Shown: positions 42,960 through 50,831 of the stretch, piece by piece
Numbering within the stretch: the first letter of the stretch is position 1
Layout of the letters: the number at the start of each line of letters is the position of its first letter
NCBI GenBank assembly: GCA_020426005.1
Contig: JAGQQW010000009.1
Location: forward strand, 1-54,547
DNA: 54,547 bases
Direction of reading: 5' to 3'
From: Planctomycetota bacterium
Lineage (GTDB): Bacteria > Planctomycetota > UBA1135 > GCA-002748355
Translations under genes and position numbers: made by a program
The notes under the pieces: generated by a model
Database searches by the model: none
What the model was told of the DNA's origin: nothing
The model's input: only the letters and a program-made list of their open reading frames with translations

Positions 42960-44486
42960 ATGGTGAACCAACCGCATCTCGATCCGACAAGAATCCACGT
43001 CGAATCGCATCTCGAACGTCCGTGGGAGCACCAAGAGAGCTTCTCGGACGTCATGGCCGAGCAGCTCAAGCACGCGCCCTATCTCGGGATCGCGATCCTC
43101 GTCCACGCCGTCGTCCTCCTGATCCTCTGGCAGATCAAGATCGTCCACAAGGACAAGCCAGAGCCGGTCGCGATGAACATGCAACAGCAGGAAGTCATCG
43201 AGGAGCCGGAAGAAGAGGAGATCGAAGAGCCCGAGCCGATCGAAGAGCCGGTCGAGACCGAGCCCGTCATCGAGGACAGTGAAGTCACCGAAGAAGAAAC
43301 GGTCGACGACACGTTCGAAGAAGAGCAGATGGTCGACTCCGCCTTCGAGAGCGACAACCTCAACGACGTCATCGGGATCGGTGGCGGTGCCGGCGGCAAG
43401 TTCGGCGGTCGTGGCGGAGGACGTGGTCGTCTCGGCAAGGGCGGCCGTCCGACGGCACAGGCGATCCAGATGGGCCTCGAGTGGCTCAAGGACCACCAGG
43501 ACGACGACGGGAAGTGGGACGCCGACGAGTTCATGAAGCACGATCCACCGAGCGATCTGTGCGATGGACAAGGCAACCCGGTCAACGACATCGGGCTGAC
43601 CGGTCTCGCTCTGCTCGCCTTCCTCGGCGACGGCTCGACGATGCGCGCGGGTCCTTACAAGGACGTCGTCAAGAAGGGCATCATCTGGCTCAAGGACCAG
43701 CAGGAAGAGAGCGGCGCACTCGGTCCGGATTCGCACCGTGCGCACATCTACAACCACGCAATCGCGACGCTCGCGCTCGTCGAAGCCTACGGCCTCTCGA
43801 AGTACACGACCCTCAAGCGCTACGCACAGCGTGCCGTCGACTACATCTGCAAGTTCCGCAACCCGTACAAGGTCTGGCGTTACTACGCTCGCGACGGTGC
43901 CAACGACACGTCGGTCACGGGCTGGATGGTCTTCGTGCTCAAGTCGTCGATCGACTTCAAGCTCACCGTCGACCATGACGCGTTGAAGTACAGCGAAGCA
44001 TGGTTTGAAGAGGTCACCGATCCGTCGACGGGCCAGTGCGGTTACACGAAGCGTGGCGAAGGCAGCTCGCGAGAACTCGGCATGGGCGAGAAGTTCCCGG
44101 CACAGAAGACCGAAGCGCTCACCGCCGTCGGCCTCCTCTGCCGCATCTTCCTCGGCCAGACTCCGCAGGACAATCCGATCCTCAACGTCGCCGCCGACAC
44201 GATGCTCAAGAAGCCGCCCGTGTGGAACGAGAACGACGGTTCGATCGACGTCTACTACTGGTACTACGGCAGCTACGCGATGTTCCAGATGGGTGGTCGT
44301 CACTGGACCGGCTGGAAGAAGTCGCTCGAGCCCGCCCTCATCAAGCCGCAGCGCAAGGAAGGCTCGGCCAAGGGTTCCTGGGATCCGATCGGTGCCTGGG
44401 GTCACGACGGTGGTCGTGTCTACTCGACCGCGATCGGCGTCTTGTGCCTCGAGGTCTACTACCGATACAGCCGACTGATTCGCTGA
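42960..44486 (+). CDS. TonB-like N-terminus fused to a prenyltransferase/squalene-oxidase-type alpha/alpha toroid (copy 1)
   Basis: A 508-aa protein. Residues 1-41 are polar and cytosolic. Residues 42-59 form one TM (IAILVHAVVLLILWQIK) with an internal His49, like the TM of TonB. Then comes an acidic Pro/Glu linker (66-133), a Gly-rich hinge (139-163, GGGAGGKFGGRGGGRGR), and from ~165 a toroid with repeats such as GLEWLKDHQDDDGKWDADEF, GIIWLKDQQEESGALG and ALTAVGLLCRIFLG. It lacks the DxDD of true squalene cyclases as far as I can see. It is probably a periplasmic domain tethered to the inner membrane, perhaps energised by ExbB/ExbD. Codon use is strongly biased to C-ending codons, suggesting high expression. 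Copy 2 follows after a terminator. Confidence 0.75.
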   Translation: MVNQPHLDPTRIHVESHLERPWEHQESFSDVMAEQLKHAPYLGIAILVHAVVLLILWQIKIVHKDKPEPVAMNMQQQEVIEEPEEEEIEEPEPIEEPVETEPVIEDSEVTEEETVDDTFEEEQMVDSAFESDNLNDVIGIGGGAGGKFGGRGGGRGRLGKGGRPTAQAIQMGLEWLKDHQDDDGKWDADEFMKHDPPSDLCDGQGNPVNDIGLTGLALLAFLGDGSTMRAGPYKDVVKKGIIWLKDQQEESGALGPDSHRAHIYNHAIATLALVEAYGLSKYTTLKRYAQRAVDYICKFRNPYKVWRYYARDGANDTSVTGWMVFVLKSSIDFKLTVDHDALKYSEAWFEEVTDPSTGQCGYTKRGEGSSRELGMGEKFPAQKTEALTAVGLLCRIFLGQTPQDNPILNVAADTMLKKPPVWNENDGSIDVYYWYYGSYAMFQMGGRHWTGWKKSLEPALIKPQRKEGSAKGSWDPIGAWGHDGGRVYSTAIGVLCLEVYYRYSRLIR

Positions 44487-44537
44487 TCGCAGAGCAGCAT
44501 GGCCTGCGTCGAATGCGATGCGAGGCCGATGCGAACC

Positions 44538-44578
44538 AACGCGGGCGAGAGCGTGAGCTCTCGCCCGCGTTGCGTTTT
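44538..44578 (+). terminator. Intrinsic terminator after toroid copy 1
   Basis: A perfect 15-bp GC-rich stem (arms 44538-44552 and 44557-44571) with a GTGA loop is followed by GCGTTTT. This is the clearest Rho-independent terminator in the window and separates the two paralogous genes into different transcripts. Confidence 0.85.
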
Positions 44579-44778
44579 GAGGCGTGTCTCGACGCTGTGT
44601 CTCGAGTTTGCCGAGGCATGCAGTCAAGGCACACAGTGTCTGGAAACACCACGCAACACAGCGTGAACCTCGATGCAAACGACGTCGTTGCCAAAGGGTG
44701 ACAACCCCATGGCTCGTCGAAGACCGAACGCGCGCACCAACGTGTTCGACGGCCGCCTCTATCCAGGAGAACGCCGAC

Positions 44779-46296
44779 ATGGCATCCATCGACCCGACCG
44801 GGATCAAGATCCCGCATCCAGCATCGCACGCGCTGCATGACCATGAGTCCTTTGCGGACGTCATGGCAGAACAACTGCGGCACGCCCCCTATCTCGCGAT
44901 CGCGATCCTCATTCACGCAGTCGCCCTCTTGATCTTGTGGCAGATCAAGATCGACCGACGAATCGAACCGACACCACTCGCGATGAACGCGCAGCTGCCC
45001 GAGCAGCTACCGGACGTTCCGCCGGAAGAGATCGAAGAGAAGAAGGAGATCGAACCCGTCATCCAAGACAACGTCGTCCCCGAAGAGACTCCCGTGCTCG
45101 AACCGACGGTCCCGAATGCGGACTTCGACGATCAGCAAGAACCACAAGCCGATTCCGCCTTCGACGAGTCCGCGCTCAATGACGTGATCGGGATCGGAGG
45201 CGACGCGGGTAGCAAGTACGGCGGTCGCGGACCGGGCGGCAACGGACTCGGGCACGGATCGACGACGCACAAGAACGTGATCGATGGTCTCGATTGGCTC
45301 TCACGTCATCAGGACGCCGACGGGCATTGGGATGCAGACGAGTTCATGAAGCACGATCCGGCGGAGGACCGGTGCGATGGCGTGGGCAGCGCGGTTCACG
45401 ATGTCGGCTTGACCGGTCTCGCGACGCTGGCGTTCTTGGCCGAAGGCTCGACGTTGCGCAGTGGCACCTTCAAGAACCAGATCAAGCGCGCGGTCGTGTG
45501 GATCAAGGACCAACAGGCGGAGAGCGGCGCAATCGGTCCTGACTCTCACCGTGCCCACGTCTACAACCACGCGATCGCGACCCTCGCACTCGTCGAAGCC
45601 TATGGCCTCTCGAAGTACAAGACCCTCGAGCGATACGCGCAACGCGCCGTCGACTACATCTGCTCCTCACGCAATCCGTACTCGGTGTGGCGTTACTATC
45701 CGCGCGACGGGAGCAACGACTCGTCGGTCACGGGCTGGATGGTCTTCGTTCTGCAGTCGGCTCGCGACTTCGGCTTGCGCATCGACCCCGACGCGCTCGC
45801 CTACAGCAAGGCGTGGTTCGACGAAGTCACGGATCCGTCGACCGGCCAGTGCGGATACACCAAGCGTGGCGAGGGCAGCTCGCGCGAACTCGGCATGGCC
45901 GAGAAGTTCCCGTCGAGCAAGACCGAGGCCCTGACCGCAGTCGGGCTCTTGAGTCGCATCTTCCTCGGACAGTCCCCGAACGATGCAGTTCTCGCCTCCG
46001 CAGCCGACACGCTCGTCAAGAAGCCGCCGGTCTGGAACGAGAACGACGGTTCGATCGATCTCTACTACTGGTACTACGGCAGCTACGCCCTCTTCCAAGT
46101 CGGTGGCAGGCGCTGGTCAACGTGGAAGAAGAGCCTCGAACCCGCGCTCGTGAAGTCGCAACGACGGGAAGGGGCAGCGCGAGGCTCCTGGGATCCGGTT
46201 GGAGCCTGGGGCCATGACGGGGGACGCGTCTATTCGACCGCGCTCGCCGTACTCACGCTGCAGGTCTACTACCGCTACAGCCGCATCGTGCACTGA
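44779..46296 (+). CDS. TonB-like N-terminus fused to an alpha/alpha toroid (copy 2)
   Basis: A 505-aa protein starting at ATG 44779, with AGGAGA 8 nt upstream, the best Shine-Dalgarno seen here. It copies the architecture of the previous gene: HAPYLAIAILIHAVALLILWQIK with His46 in the TM, a Pro/Glu linker, a Gly-rich hinge (GIGGDAGSKYGGRGPGGN), then the toroid. Blocks such as SRAHVYNHAIATLALVEAYGLSKYKTLE-type, WNENDGSIDLYYWYYGSYALFQ and WDPVGAWGHDGGRVYST are nearly identical between copies, whereas linker and cytosolic tail differ. The two arose by tandem duplication, and the linker has diverged faster than the toroid. It has its own promoter region (44579-44778), so expression may differ. 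Function unknown. Confidence 0.78.
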   Translation: MASIDPTGIKIPHPASHALHDHESFADVMAEQLRHAPYLAIAILIHAVALLILWQIKIDRRIEPTPLAMNAQLPEQLPDVPPEEIEEKKEIEPVIQDNVVPEETPVLEPTVPNADFDDQQEPQADSAFDESALNDVIGIGGDAGSKYGGRGPGGNGLGHGSTTHKNVIDGLDWLSRHQDADGHWDADEFMKHDPAEDRCDGVGSAVHDVGLTGLATLAFLAEGSTLRSGTFKNQIKRAVVWIKDQQAESGAIGPDSHRAHVYNHAIATLALVEAYGLSKYKTLERYAQRAVDYICSSRNPYSVWRYYPRDGSNDSSVTGWMVFVLQSARDFGLRIDPDALAYSKAWFDEVTDPSTGQCGYTKRGEGSSRELGMAEKFPSSKTEALTAVGLLSRIFLGQSPNDAVLASAADTLVKKPPVWNENDGSIDLYYWYYGSYALFQVGGRRWSTWKKSLEPALVKSQRREGAARGSWDPVGAWGHDGGRVYSTALAVLTLQVYYRYSRIVH

Positions 46297-46313
46297 TTCC
46301 CACGCGAATCGGC

Positions 46314-46319
46314 TATCGT
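46314..46319 (+). promoter_or_regulatory. -10 element (GGCTATCGT) 7 nt before the DUF4404-like gene
   Basis: GGCTATCGT is followed by 7 nt (GGCTCGA) and ATG 46327, the same geometry as ilvE and mtaB. A GTG inside the hexamer (46318) is in frame but is unlikely to be the start. Confidence 0.45.
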
Positions 46320-46326
46320 GGCTCGA

Positions 46327-46623
46327 ATGCCGATTCGCTCACTGAGGCAGACTCTCGCCGAACTTCACGATCAGCTCGAAGCCGCGTCGTCGATCGACGG
46401 CGATGACCGGGATGCCTTGAAGCAAGCCATGCGCGACATCGCGCATTCGCTCGACAAGAACGCGTCCCCGAGTGCAACCACAGCCGAAGCCAGAGCAACG
46501 TCGAGTGAAGGCGGAGCGCTCGATCGACTCGAATCCCTCGTGGAGGACTTCGAAGCCGATCATCCACTGCTCAGCAAACAACTGGCAGCGTTGGCAGCGT
46601 CGTTGCGCAACATCGGATTCTGA
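46327..46623 (+). CDS. DUF4404-like small helical protein
   Basis: A 98-aa acidic protein, MPIRSLRQTLAELHDQLEAAS at the start and FEADHPLLSKQLAALAASLRNIGF at the end. The N-terminal L..LH..L pattern and the C-terminal FE..HP.L.....A....L..IG match DUF4404, a family of small helical proteins of unknown function. It probably forms a coiled-coil dimer. It starts 30 bp after the second toroid gene, with its own leaderless-type promoter. It is convergent with the RRM gene (33-bp gap). Confidence 0.7.
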   Translation: MPIRSLRQTLAELHDQLEAASSIDGDDRDALKQAMRDIAHSLDKNASPSATTAEARATSSEGGALDRLESLVEDFEADHPLLSKQLAALAASLRNIGF

Positions 46624-46656
46624 CGAACCAACGGGCTCGTCAGAACCCTGACGCGA

Positions 46657-47139
46657 TTACCAGTCGCGACCGCGGTCGTTCTCGCGACGACGGCCACCGC
46701 CGCCTCCGCCACCGCCCTGTCCGCGACCACCGCCGCCGCGACGGCCGCCACCGTAGTCACCGCCGCCGCCGCCTCCACCGTAGCCGCGGCCACCGCCGCC
46801 ACCACCACCGCCGAAGCCGCGACCGCCGCCGCCGCCACCACCGCCGAAGCCGCGACCGCCGCCGCCGCCACCACCACCGGTGCGCGGCTTGCGCTCTTGC
46901 GCTTCGTTGACGCGCAGCACGCGGCCATCGAGTTCGGTGCCGTCGAGGGCTTCGATGGCAGCCTGAGCGTCCGATTCGTTACCCATCTCGACGAAGGCGA
47001 AGCCGCGCGGACGGCCGGTCTCACGATCAGTCATGATCGAAACGCTTTGGACATCGCGCTCGTCCTGACTGAATGCACTGATGAGGGTTTCTTCTGTCGT
47101 TTGAAACGAGAGGTTTCCTACAAAAAGTCTGGTCGTCAA
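46657..47139 (-). CDS. Glycine-rich RRM RNA-binding protein
   Basis: A 160-aa protein from TTG 47139, with GAGGAAAG upstream at good spacing. Residues 1-82 are a single RRM: RNP2 RLFVGNLSF and RNP1 RGFAFVEM, with the usual beta-alpha-beta spacing. Residues 88-160 are Gly/Arg-rich with 11-aa units GRGFGGGGGGG (33-bp DNA repeats), ending GRRRENDRGRDW, an RGG-like tail. Homologues in cyanobacteria and planctomycetes are often cold-induced RNA chaperones. A TACACT -10 at about 305 nt upstream on the minus strand suggests a long 5' leader. Cytosolic. Confidence 0.9.
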   Translation of the reverse strand: MTTRLFVGNLSFQTTEETLISAFSQDERDVQSVSIMTDRETGRPRGFAFVEMGNESDAQAAIEALDGTELDGRVLRVNEAQERKPRTGGGGGGGGRGFGGGGGGGGRGFGGGGGGGGRGYGGGGGGGDYGGGRRGGGGRGQGGGGGGGGRRRENDRGRDW

Positions 47140-47615
47140 CGTTACTTTCCTCGTCGGGTCATGGCCTCACGGGTCTTGTCTGTCACACCCCGTGCAGGTT
47201 GCCGTTCCTTTCGGCTGCGGACTTCGAGATCGGTGCCATGGCCACCCGGGTCATGTCTTCGCACAAGGTGGCCGGGACATCCCGGCAACTCGATCACCCC
47301 ACGGAAAGCCCATCGGGATGAAACCGAGTGCGCCTTCCCTTTCGAGGTCCAACCCCATCGAGACGAGCGCCGCCGCGTACGCACGCGAATTCTTTCAGAC
47401 TGCAGGAAGGCACCGCCTCGCCATTCGAGTTCGGCGACTTCCGGCGACAGTGTAGCAACCGGGTGAAGCGGGATGCACGCGTCAACAACAGCCTCCTTGC
47501 GAAAAAGACTGCCGGGCGATTCTGCCGGCCTCTCGAGGGCACGCAGCTCCGGAACACCGTTTGCGGAGGATCTCCCTCCCGGCGACGGGAACCTCCCCTC
47601 CGACCACGACGAACC
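47140..47615. other. 476-bp intergenic region between RRM gene and membrane-anchored gene
   Basis: I see no gene here. Reading minus, TTGCTACACT (47456-47449 area, -10 TACACT at 47454-47449) could start the RRM transcript, leaving ~305 nt of leader. A small 6-bp hairpin lies at 47271-47286 (GCCGGG-ACAT-CCCGGC). On the plus strand a GGAGG near 47565 is too far from ATG 47616 to act as its ribosome site. A short plus frame runs through the region but has no protein-like composition. Confidence 0.5.
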
Positions 47616-48425
47616 ATGCCGAGAATCTCCGCCGCCACGCTGACCGCCATCCTCGGGCTCGCGCTGGTCCTGGCGGTTTCGTGGCACTTCTCAGGCGGCC
47701 CAACGAGCGGTGTGGCGCTCGATGGGCATGGACTCGCATCCGGACACGCAGCTCCGGAGCTGACGCAGGAAACGCCGCCATTCGTTTCGTCTTCGAAACG
47801 AATGGCGGCCCCGGATCGCCAAGAACGGCTGACCTTCCCGAGGTGCCCGGAAGCACCCGGTTCGACCGTCGAGCCCGCCCCGCTGAGGATCCACGTCACG
47901 GGTTGCGGACCCGAACTCGAATCCGTGACGGCCCACATCCGGACAGCAATGGCCTCCGGTGCTCGCGACGATGGTCCCTCGTGCAGGCTCGAGCGGCTTG
48001 GCGAACTCGCTTCGGGCCTGCTCCCGTGTCCACGAACTCGTGGCGCACGCATCGAGCTCGAACTCGTCGACCGAGGCGCGACACCGACGCAGGTCATTCT
48101 CGAATTCGACCTCGACGTCGACCTGGACACCGAGAGACCCGCCTCGGTGCCCTCGATCTGGCACCTCGACCTGTCGACGGTTCGATACGAGTTCACCACC
48201 GACCGCTCGAAATCGTTCTTCGTCGGGGATTCGGCGTTCGAACCGTACACCTGCTCGCGAGGGCAGTCCTCACAGACGAACACAGCGCCCCGGTATCTCC
48301 CTCCACTGCAACGCTATGTCGTCTACAGCACCGATGTGCCGTTACGCGAGTCGTTTCGCGACTTCGAAGGACGGATCGTCCATCGCGGCCCTTGGACGCC
48401 AGGCTTCCACGTCTTGAGGTTTTGA
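47616..48425 (+). CDS. Membrane-anchored or secreted protein of unknown function
   Basis: A 269-aa protein from ATG 47616, not recognised. The first ~25 residues are a signal or anchor (ATLTAILGLALVLAVSWHF). The rest is an extracytoplasmic domain with several Cys (RCPE, TGCG, SCRLE, LPCPRT, YTCS) and strands such as ARIELELVDRGATPTQVILEFDLDVDLD. The same frame is open further upstream (to 47328) but lacks a plausible start or ribosome site. It contains a perfect 16-bp inverted repeat near its N-terminus. It converges on the sigma-factor gene with a 1-bp gap; an ECF sigma with a membrane protein neighbour often pairs with an anti-sigma, but orientation and lack of motifs argue against that here. 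Confidence 0.6.
   Translation: MPRISAATLTAILGLALVLAVSWHFSGGPTSGVALDGHGLASGHAAPELTQETPPFVSSSKRMAAPDRQERLTFPRCPEAPGSTVEPAPLRIHVTGCGPELESVTAHIRTAMASGARDDGPSCRLERLGELASGLLPCPRTRGARIELELVDRGATPTQVILEFDLDVDLDTERPASVPSIWHLDLSTVRYEFTTDRSKSFFVGDSAFEPYTCSRGQSSQTNTAPRYLPPLQRYVVYSTDVPLRESFRDFEGRIVHRGPWTPGFHVLRF
47774..47809 (+). repeat. Perfect 16-bp inverted repeat inside a coding region
   Basis: GCCGCCATTCGTTTCG (47774-47789), loop TCTT, then its exact complement (47794-47809). The encoded peptide is PPFVSSSKRMAA. The RNA would form a very stable hairpin about 160 nt into the gene. It may be an attenuator, an mRNA processing site, a protein-binding palindrome or a trace of a small mobile repeat. Confidence 0.85.
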
Positions 48426-48426
48426 C

Positions 48427-49044
48427 TCAGCGACCTTCGGTGTCCCAACGCTCGCGGATCGACGCAAGTCGACTCAATCCACGCGCAACGAGTCCACGCA
48501 CCGCACTCTCGGACTTGCCGAGCGTCGTCGCGATCTCGGAGTACTCGATACCGAGCATGCGCGACATCATGATCGCGTCGCGCTGATCCGACGGCAGCGC
48601 TTCGAGTGCCGCATCGAGAAGATCGACTTCTTCGCGCGCAGCGGCTTGACGACTCGGAGTGAGCATCGACGCACACGAGGCCGCGAACCCATCGAGGACG
48701 TCGTCGACTCCTTCCTCGCGCGCGATGTCGCGCTTTTGCGCAGACGCGGCACGGGCGCGCTTGAGGACTTTCCTGGTCGCTTCCAAGAACAACCAACTGC
48801 GGAACGCCTTCTCGCCGCGCCACTCGAGCTTGTCGAAGTCCTCGAGTACCTCACGACAGACGGATTGCGCCAGGTCGCGCACCGATTCGCGCGCGAGCGC
48901 CACCCCACCGGCCTTGGCACGCAGGAACGCCTCGAGGCGTGGGAGATTGCGCGCGAACAGGGATTCGAGCGCCGCCGGGTCAAGACTCCGGAGCGGTTCT
49001 TCGGGATCGAGTCCAGCGTCCGTGTCGCGTTGTTCTTCGTGCAT
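48427..49044 (-). CDS. ECF-type RNA polymerase sigma factor
   Basis: A 205-aa protein from ATG 49044. Region 2 is seen in VRDLAQSVCREVLEDFDKLEWRGEKAFRSWLFLEATRKVLKRARA, with the DLAQ and W...I/L pattern. Region 4 is ALEALPSDQRDAIMMSRMLGIEYSEIATTLGKSESAVRGLVARGLSRL, a clear helix-turn-helix. The linker is ~60 aa. This fits planctomycete ECF groups that regulate envelope or signalling genes. No anti-sigma is visible in the window. The gene diverges from the UbiB-type kinase (41-bp gap) and its stop is 1 bp from the convergent gene. Confidence 0.9.
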   Translation of the reverse strand: MHEEQRDTDAGLDPEEPLRSLDPAALESLFARNLPRLEAFLRAKAGGVALARESVRDLAQSVCREVLEDFDKLEWRGEKAFRSWLFLEATRKVLKRARAASAQKRDIAREEGVDDVLDGFAASCASMLTPSRQAAAREEVDLLDAALEALPSDQRDAIMMSRMLGIEYSEIATTLGKSESAVRGLVARGLSRLASIRERWDTEGR

Positions 49045-49085
49045 GCGCTTCTACCCGTGCCATGAGCCCGCTTTGATAGTGCACG

Positions 49086-50780
49086 ATGTTATTCGAGACT
49101 CTCGGTGCCGTGAGCGATCTCGGGCGGCTGTCCGAGATTGCCTCGGTCCTCGTCCGCTACGGCTTCCGCGATTTCGTGGAACGCTCGGGGATCCGAGCGT
49201 TGCTCGAACGCGCCGGTGCGAAGATCCACTGGCAGCCATTCTCCAGCGACAGCGCGACGACGACACCGGCTCGCGTTCGCCGGGCGCTCGAGGAGCTCGG
49301 CCCGACGTTCGTGAAGCTCGGTCAACTCCTCGCTAGCCGGCACGATCTGTTGCCCCACGAATGGACCACCGAACTCGGTAGCTTGCATGCAAGCGTCACA
49401 CCGGTGCCGTTCGAACAATTACGTCACCAGCTCGAAGAGGATCTGGGGGGCGACCCGCGCCGCGTGTTCGCACGATTCGAAGAGACTCCGCTCGCAGCCG
49501 GTTCGATCGCGCAAGTCCACGCAGCAACGGCGCACGATGGTAGCGACCTCGTGGTCAAGATCCGGCGACCGGGCATCGAGAAGACGATCTTCGCCGACCT
49601 GCGACTCATGGCGCGCCTCGCACGCGTACTCGAGGACGAAGGAGGCGACATCCGGCGGTTTCGTCCCGTTCGCGTCGTGCGTGAGTTCGCGCGCACCATG
49701 CGAGCAGAACTCGACTTCGCGACCGAGGCACGCAACCTCCGCACGTTGGCGCGCAACCTCGAGTCCATGGACGGAGTGGTCCTCCCCGATGTGATCGATA
49801 CGCTCGTGCGCGAACGACTGCTCGTCATGACGAGACTGAGGGGTCTGTCCGCAGCCGACTGGCTCGAAAGCCAATCCGCCGGCACGAAACGAGAACAGCC
49901 ATTCGATTCGCGTGCCGTCGCGCACGTCGGAGCCGACGTCGTTCTCCAAATGGTCTTCGGCGACGGCTTCTATCACGCGGATCCACATCCGGGGAATCTG
50001 ATGTTCCTCGAGGACGGGCGACTCGGACTTCTCGATTTCGGACAGGTCGGTCGCTTGTCGGAGTCGCGACGTCGCCAGCTCGTCCAGCTGCTCGCGGGCG
50101 TCCTCGCACGGGACGAAGAGCGCGCAGTCGACGTCCTCCTGGAGTGGGCCCCCGGTGCATCGACGGATGTCGACGCGCTGGCCGCGGACGTTCGCGCGTT
50201 CATCGATCGCTATCACGGAATCGAGCTCGACAAGCTCGACGTCGCCAGGCTCCTGATGGATGTCAGCGAGATCGTGCGTGAGAACGAGCTCTATCTTCCG
50301 GCAGACATCTCCGTCTTGATCAAGGTGTTCGTGACCCTCGAGGGGCTGGGGCGGGCGCTCGACCCCGAGTTCCGATTGAGCACGCACATCGAACCTGCTG
50401 CACACAGACTCGAGCGCAACTTGCTCTCCAAACGAGGCATGATGCGCCGCGGAGTGCGCGACTTGCGGTCGCTGATGATCCAACTCCCGACGGATCTGCG
50501 CCGCTTGCTCACGCGCGTCCGTCGCGGAGAGGTCCATCTCGAACTCGACATGAAGCGACTGGATCGCTTCGGAAACCAGATCTCGAGCAGCGCCAACCGT
50601 CTGACGATCGGCATGATCACGGCCGCGCTGATCGTCGGCACCGCGATCGCGATGACGATCGACAGCGGACCGAAGATATTCGGTATGCCGGCCCTCGGGC
50701 TCTTCGGGTTCCTGTGTTCGGTCACGATCGGAGTCGGACTCTTGTGGTCGATCGCACGCAGTTCGCAGCGAAAGTTCTGA
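49086..50780 (+). CDS. UbiB/ABC1 atypical kinase family protein
   Basis: A protein of 564 aa. KxGQ motif FVKLGQLLASR (77-80), Ala-rich nucleotide loop AAGSIAQVHAA (137-), VVKIRRPG (Lys158), MTRLRGLSA, then HADPHPGNLMFLEDGRLGLLDFGQVG (catalytic loop and DFG). Two C-terminal TM segments (LTIGMITAALIVGTAIAMTI and ALGLFGFLCSVTIGVGLLW) complete the usual UbiB plan (~550 aa). UbiB-type proteins are ATPases that help extract or shuttle ubiquinone or menaquinone precursors at the inner membrane. No other quinone gene is nearby. A GATAGT hexamer lies 5 nt before the ATG. Confidence 0.93.
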   Translation: MLFETLGAVSDLGRLSEIASVLVRYGFRDFVERSGIRALLERAGAKIHWQPFSSDSATTTPARVRRALEELGPTFVKLGQLLASRHDLLPHEWTTELGSLHASVTPVPFEQLRHQLEEDLGGDPRRVFARFEETPLAAGSIAQVHAATAHDGSDLVVKIRRPGIEKTIFADLRLMARLARVLEDEGGDIRRFRPVRVVREFARTMRAELDFATEARNLRTLARNLESMDGVVLPDVIDTLVRERLLVMTRLRGLSAADWLESQSAGTKREQPFDSRAVAHVGADVVLQMVFGDGFYHADPHPGNLMFLEDGRLGLLDFGQVGRLSESRRRQLVQLLAGVLARDEERAVDVLLEWAPGASTDVDALAADVRAFIDRYHGIELDKLDVARLLMDVSEIVRENELYLPADISVLIKVFVTLEGLGRALDPEFRLSTHIEPAAHRLERNLLSKRGMMRRGVRDLRSLMIQLPTDLRRLLTRVRRGEVHLELDMKRLDRFGNQISSSANRLTIGMITAALIVGTAIAMTIDSGPKIFGMPALGLFGFLCSVTIGVGLLWSIARSSQRKF

Positions 50781-50818
50781 ACGATCCGGTCGGACGCCGG
50801 CGCTCGCGCGAAATCGGG

Positions 50819-50824
50819 TACAAC
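50819..50824 (+). promoter_or_regulatory. -10-like TACAAC 7 nt before GTG start of secreted protein
   Basis: GGGTACAAC, then 7 nt (ACGTGCT), then GTG 50832. The geometry matches the leaderless pattern at ilvE, mtaB and the DUF4404-like gene. Confidence 0.4.
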
Positions 50825-50831
50825 ACGTGCT

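Noticed and set aside
46686..46880. Dense CCGCCG/CCACC repeats resembling a repeat array or CRISPR-like locus
   Set aside because: They encode the Gly-rich tail of the RRM protein in 33-bp units without spacers, so they are coding low-complexity sequence.
47328..47615. N-terminal extension of the gene at 47616-48425 by ~96 residues
   Set aside because: The extension is Arg/Pro/Ser-rich with no ribosome site and would place the signal anchor in the middle of the protein.
47616..49044. An ECF sigma/anti-sigma pair formed by the convergent membrane protein and the sigma factor
   Set aside because: The genes are convergent and the membrane protein lacks a cytosolic zinc-finger-like N-terminus, so a cognate anti-sigma is not supported.
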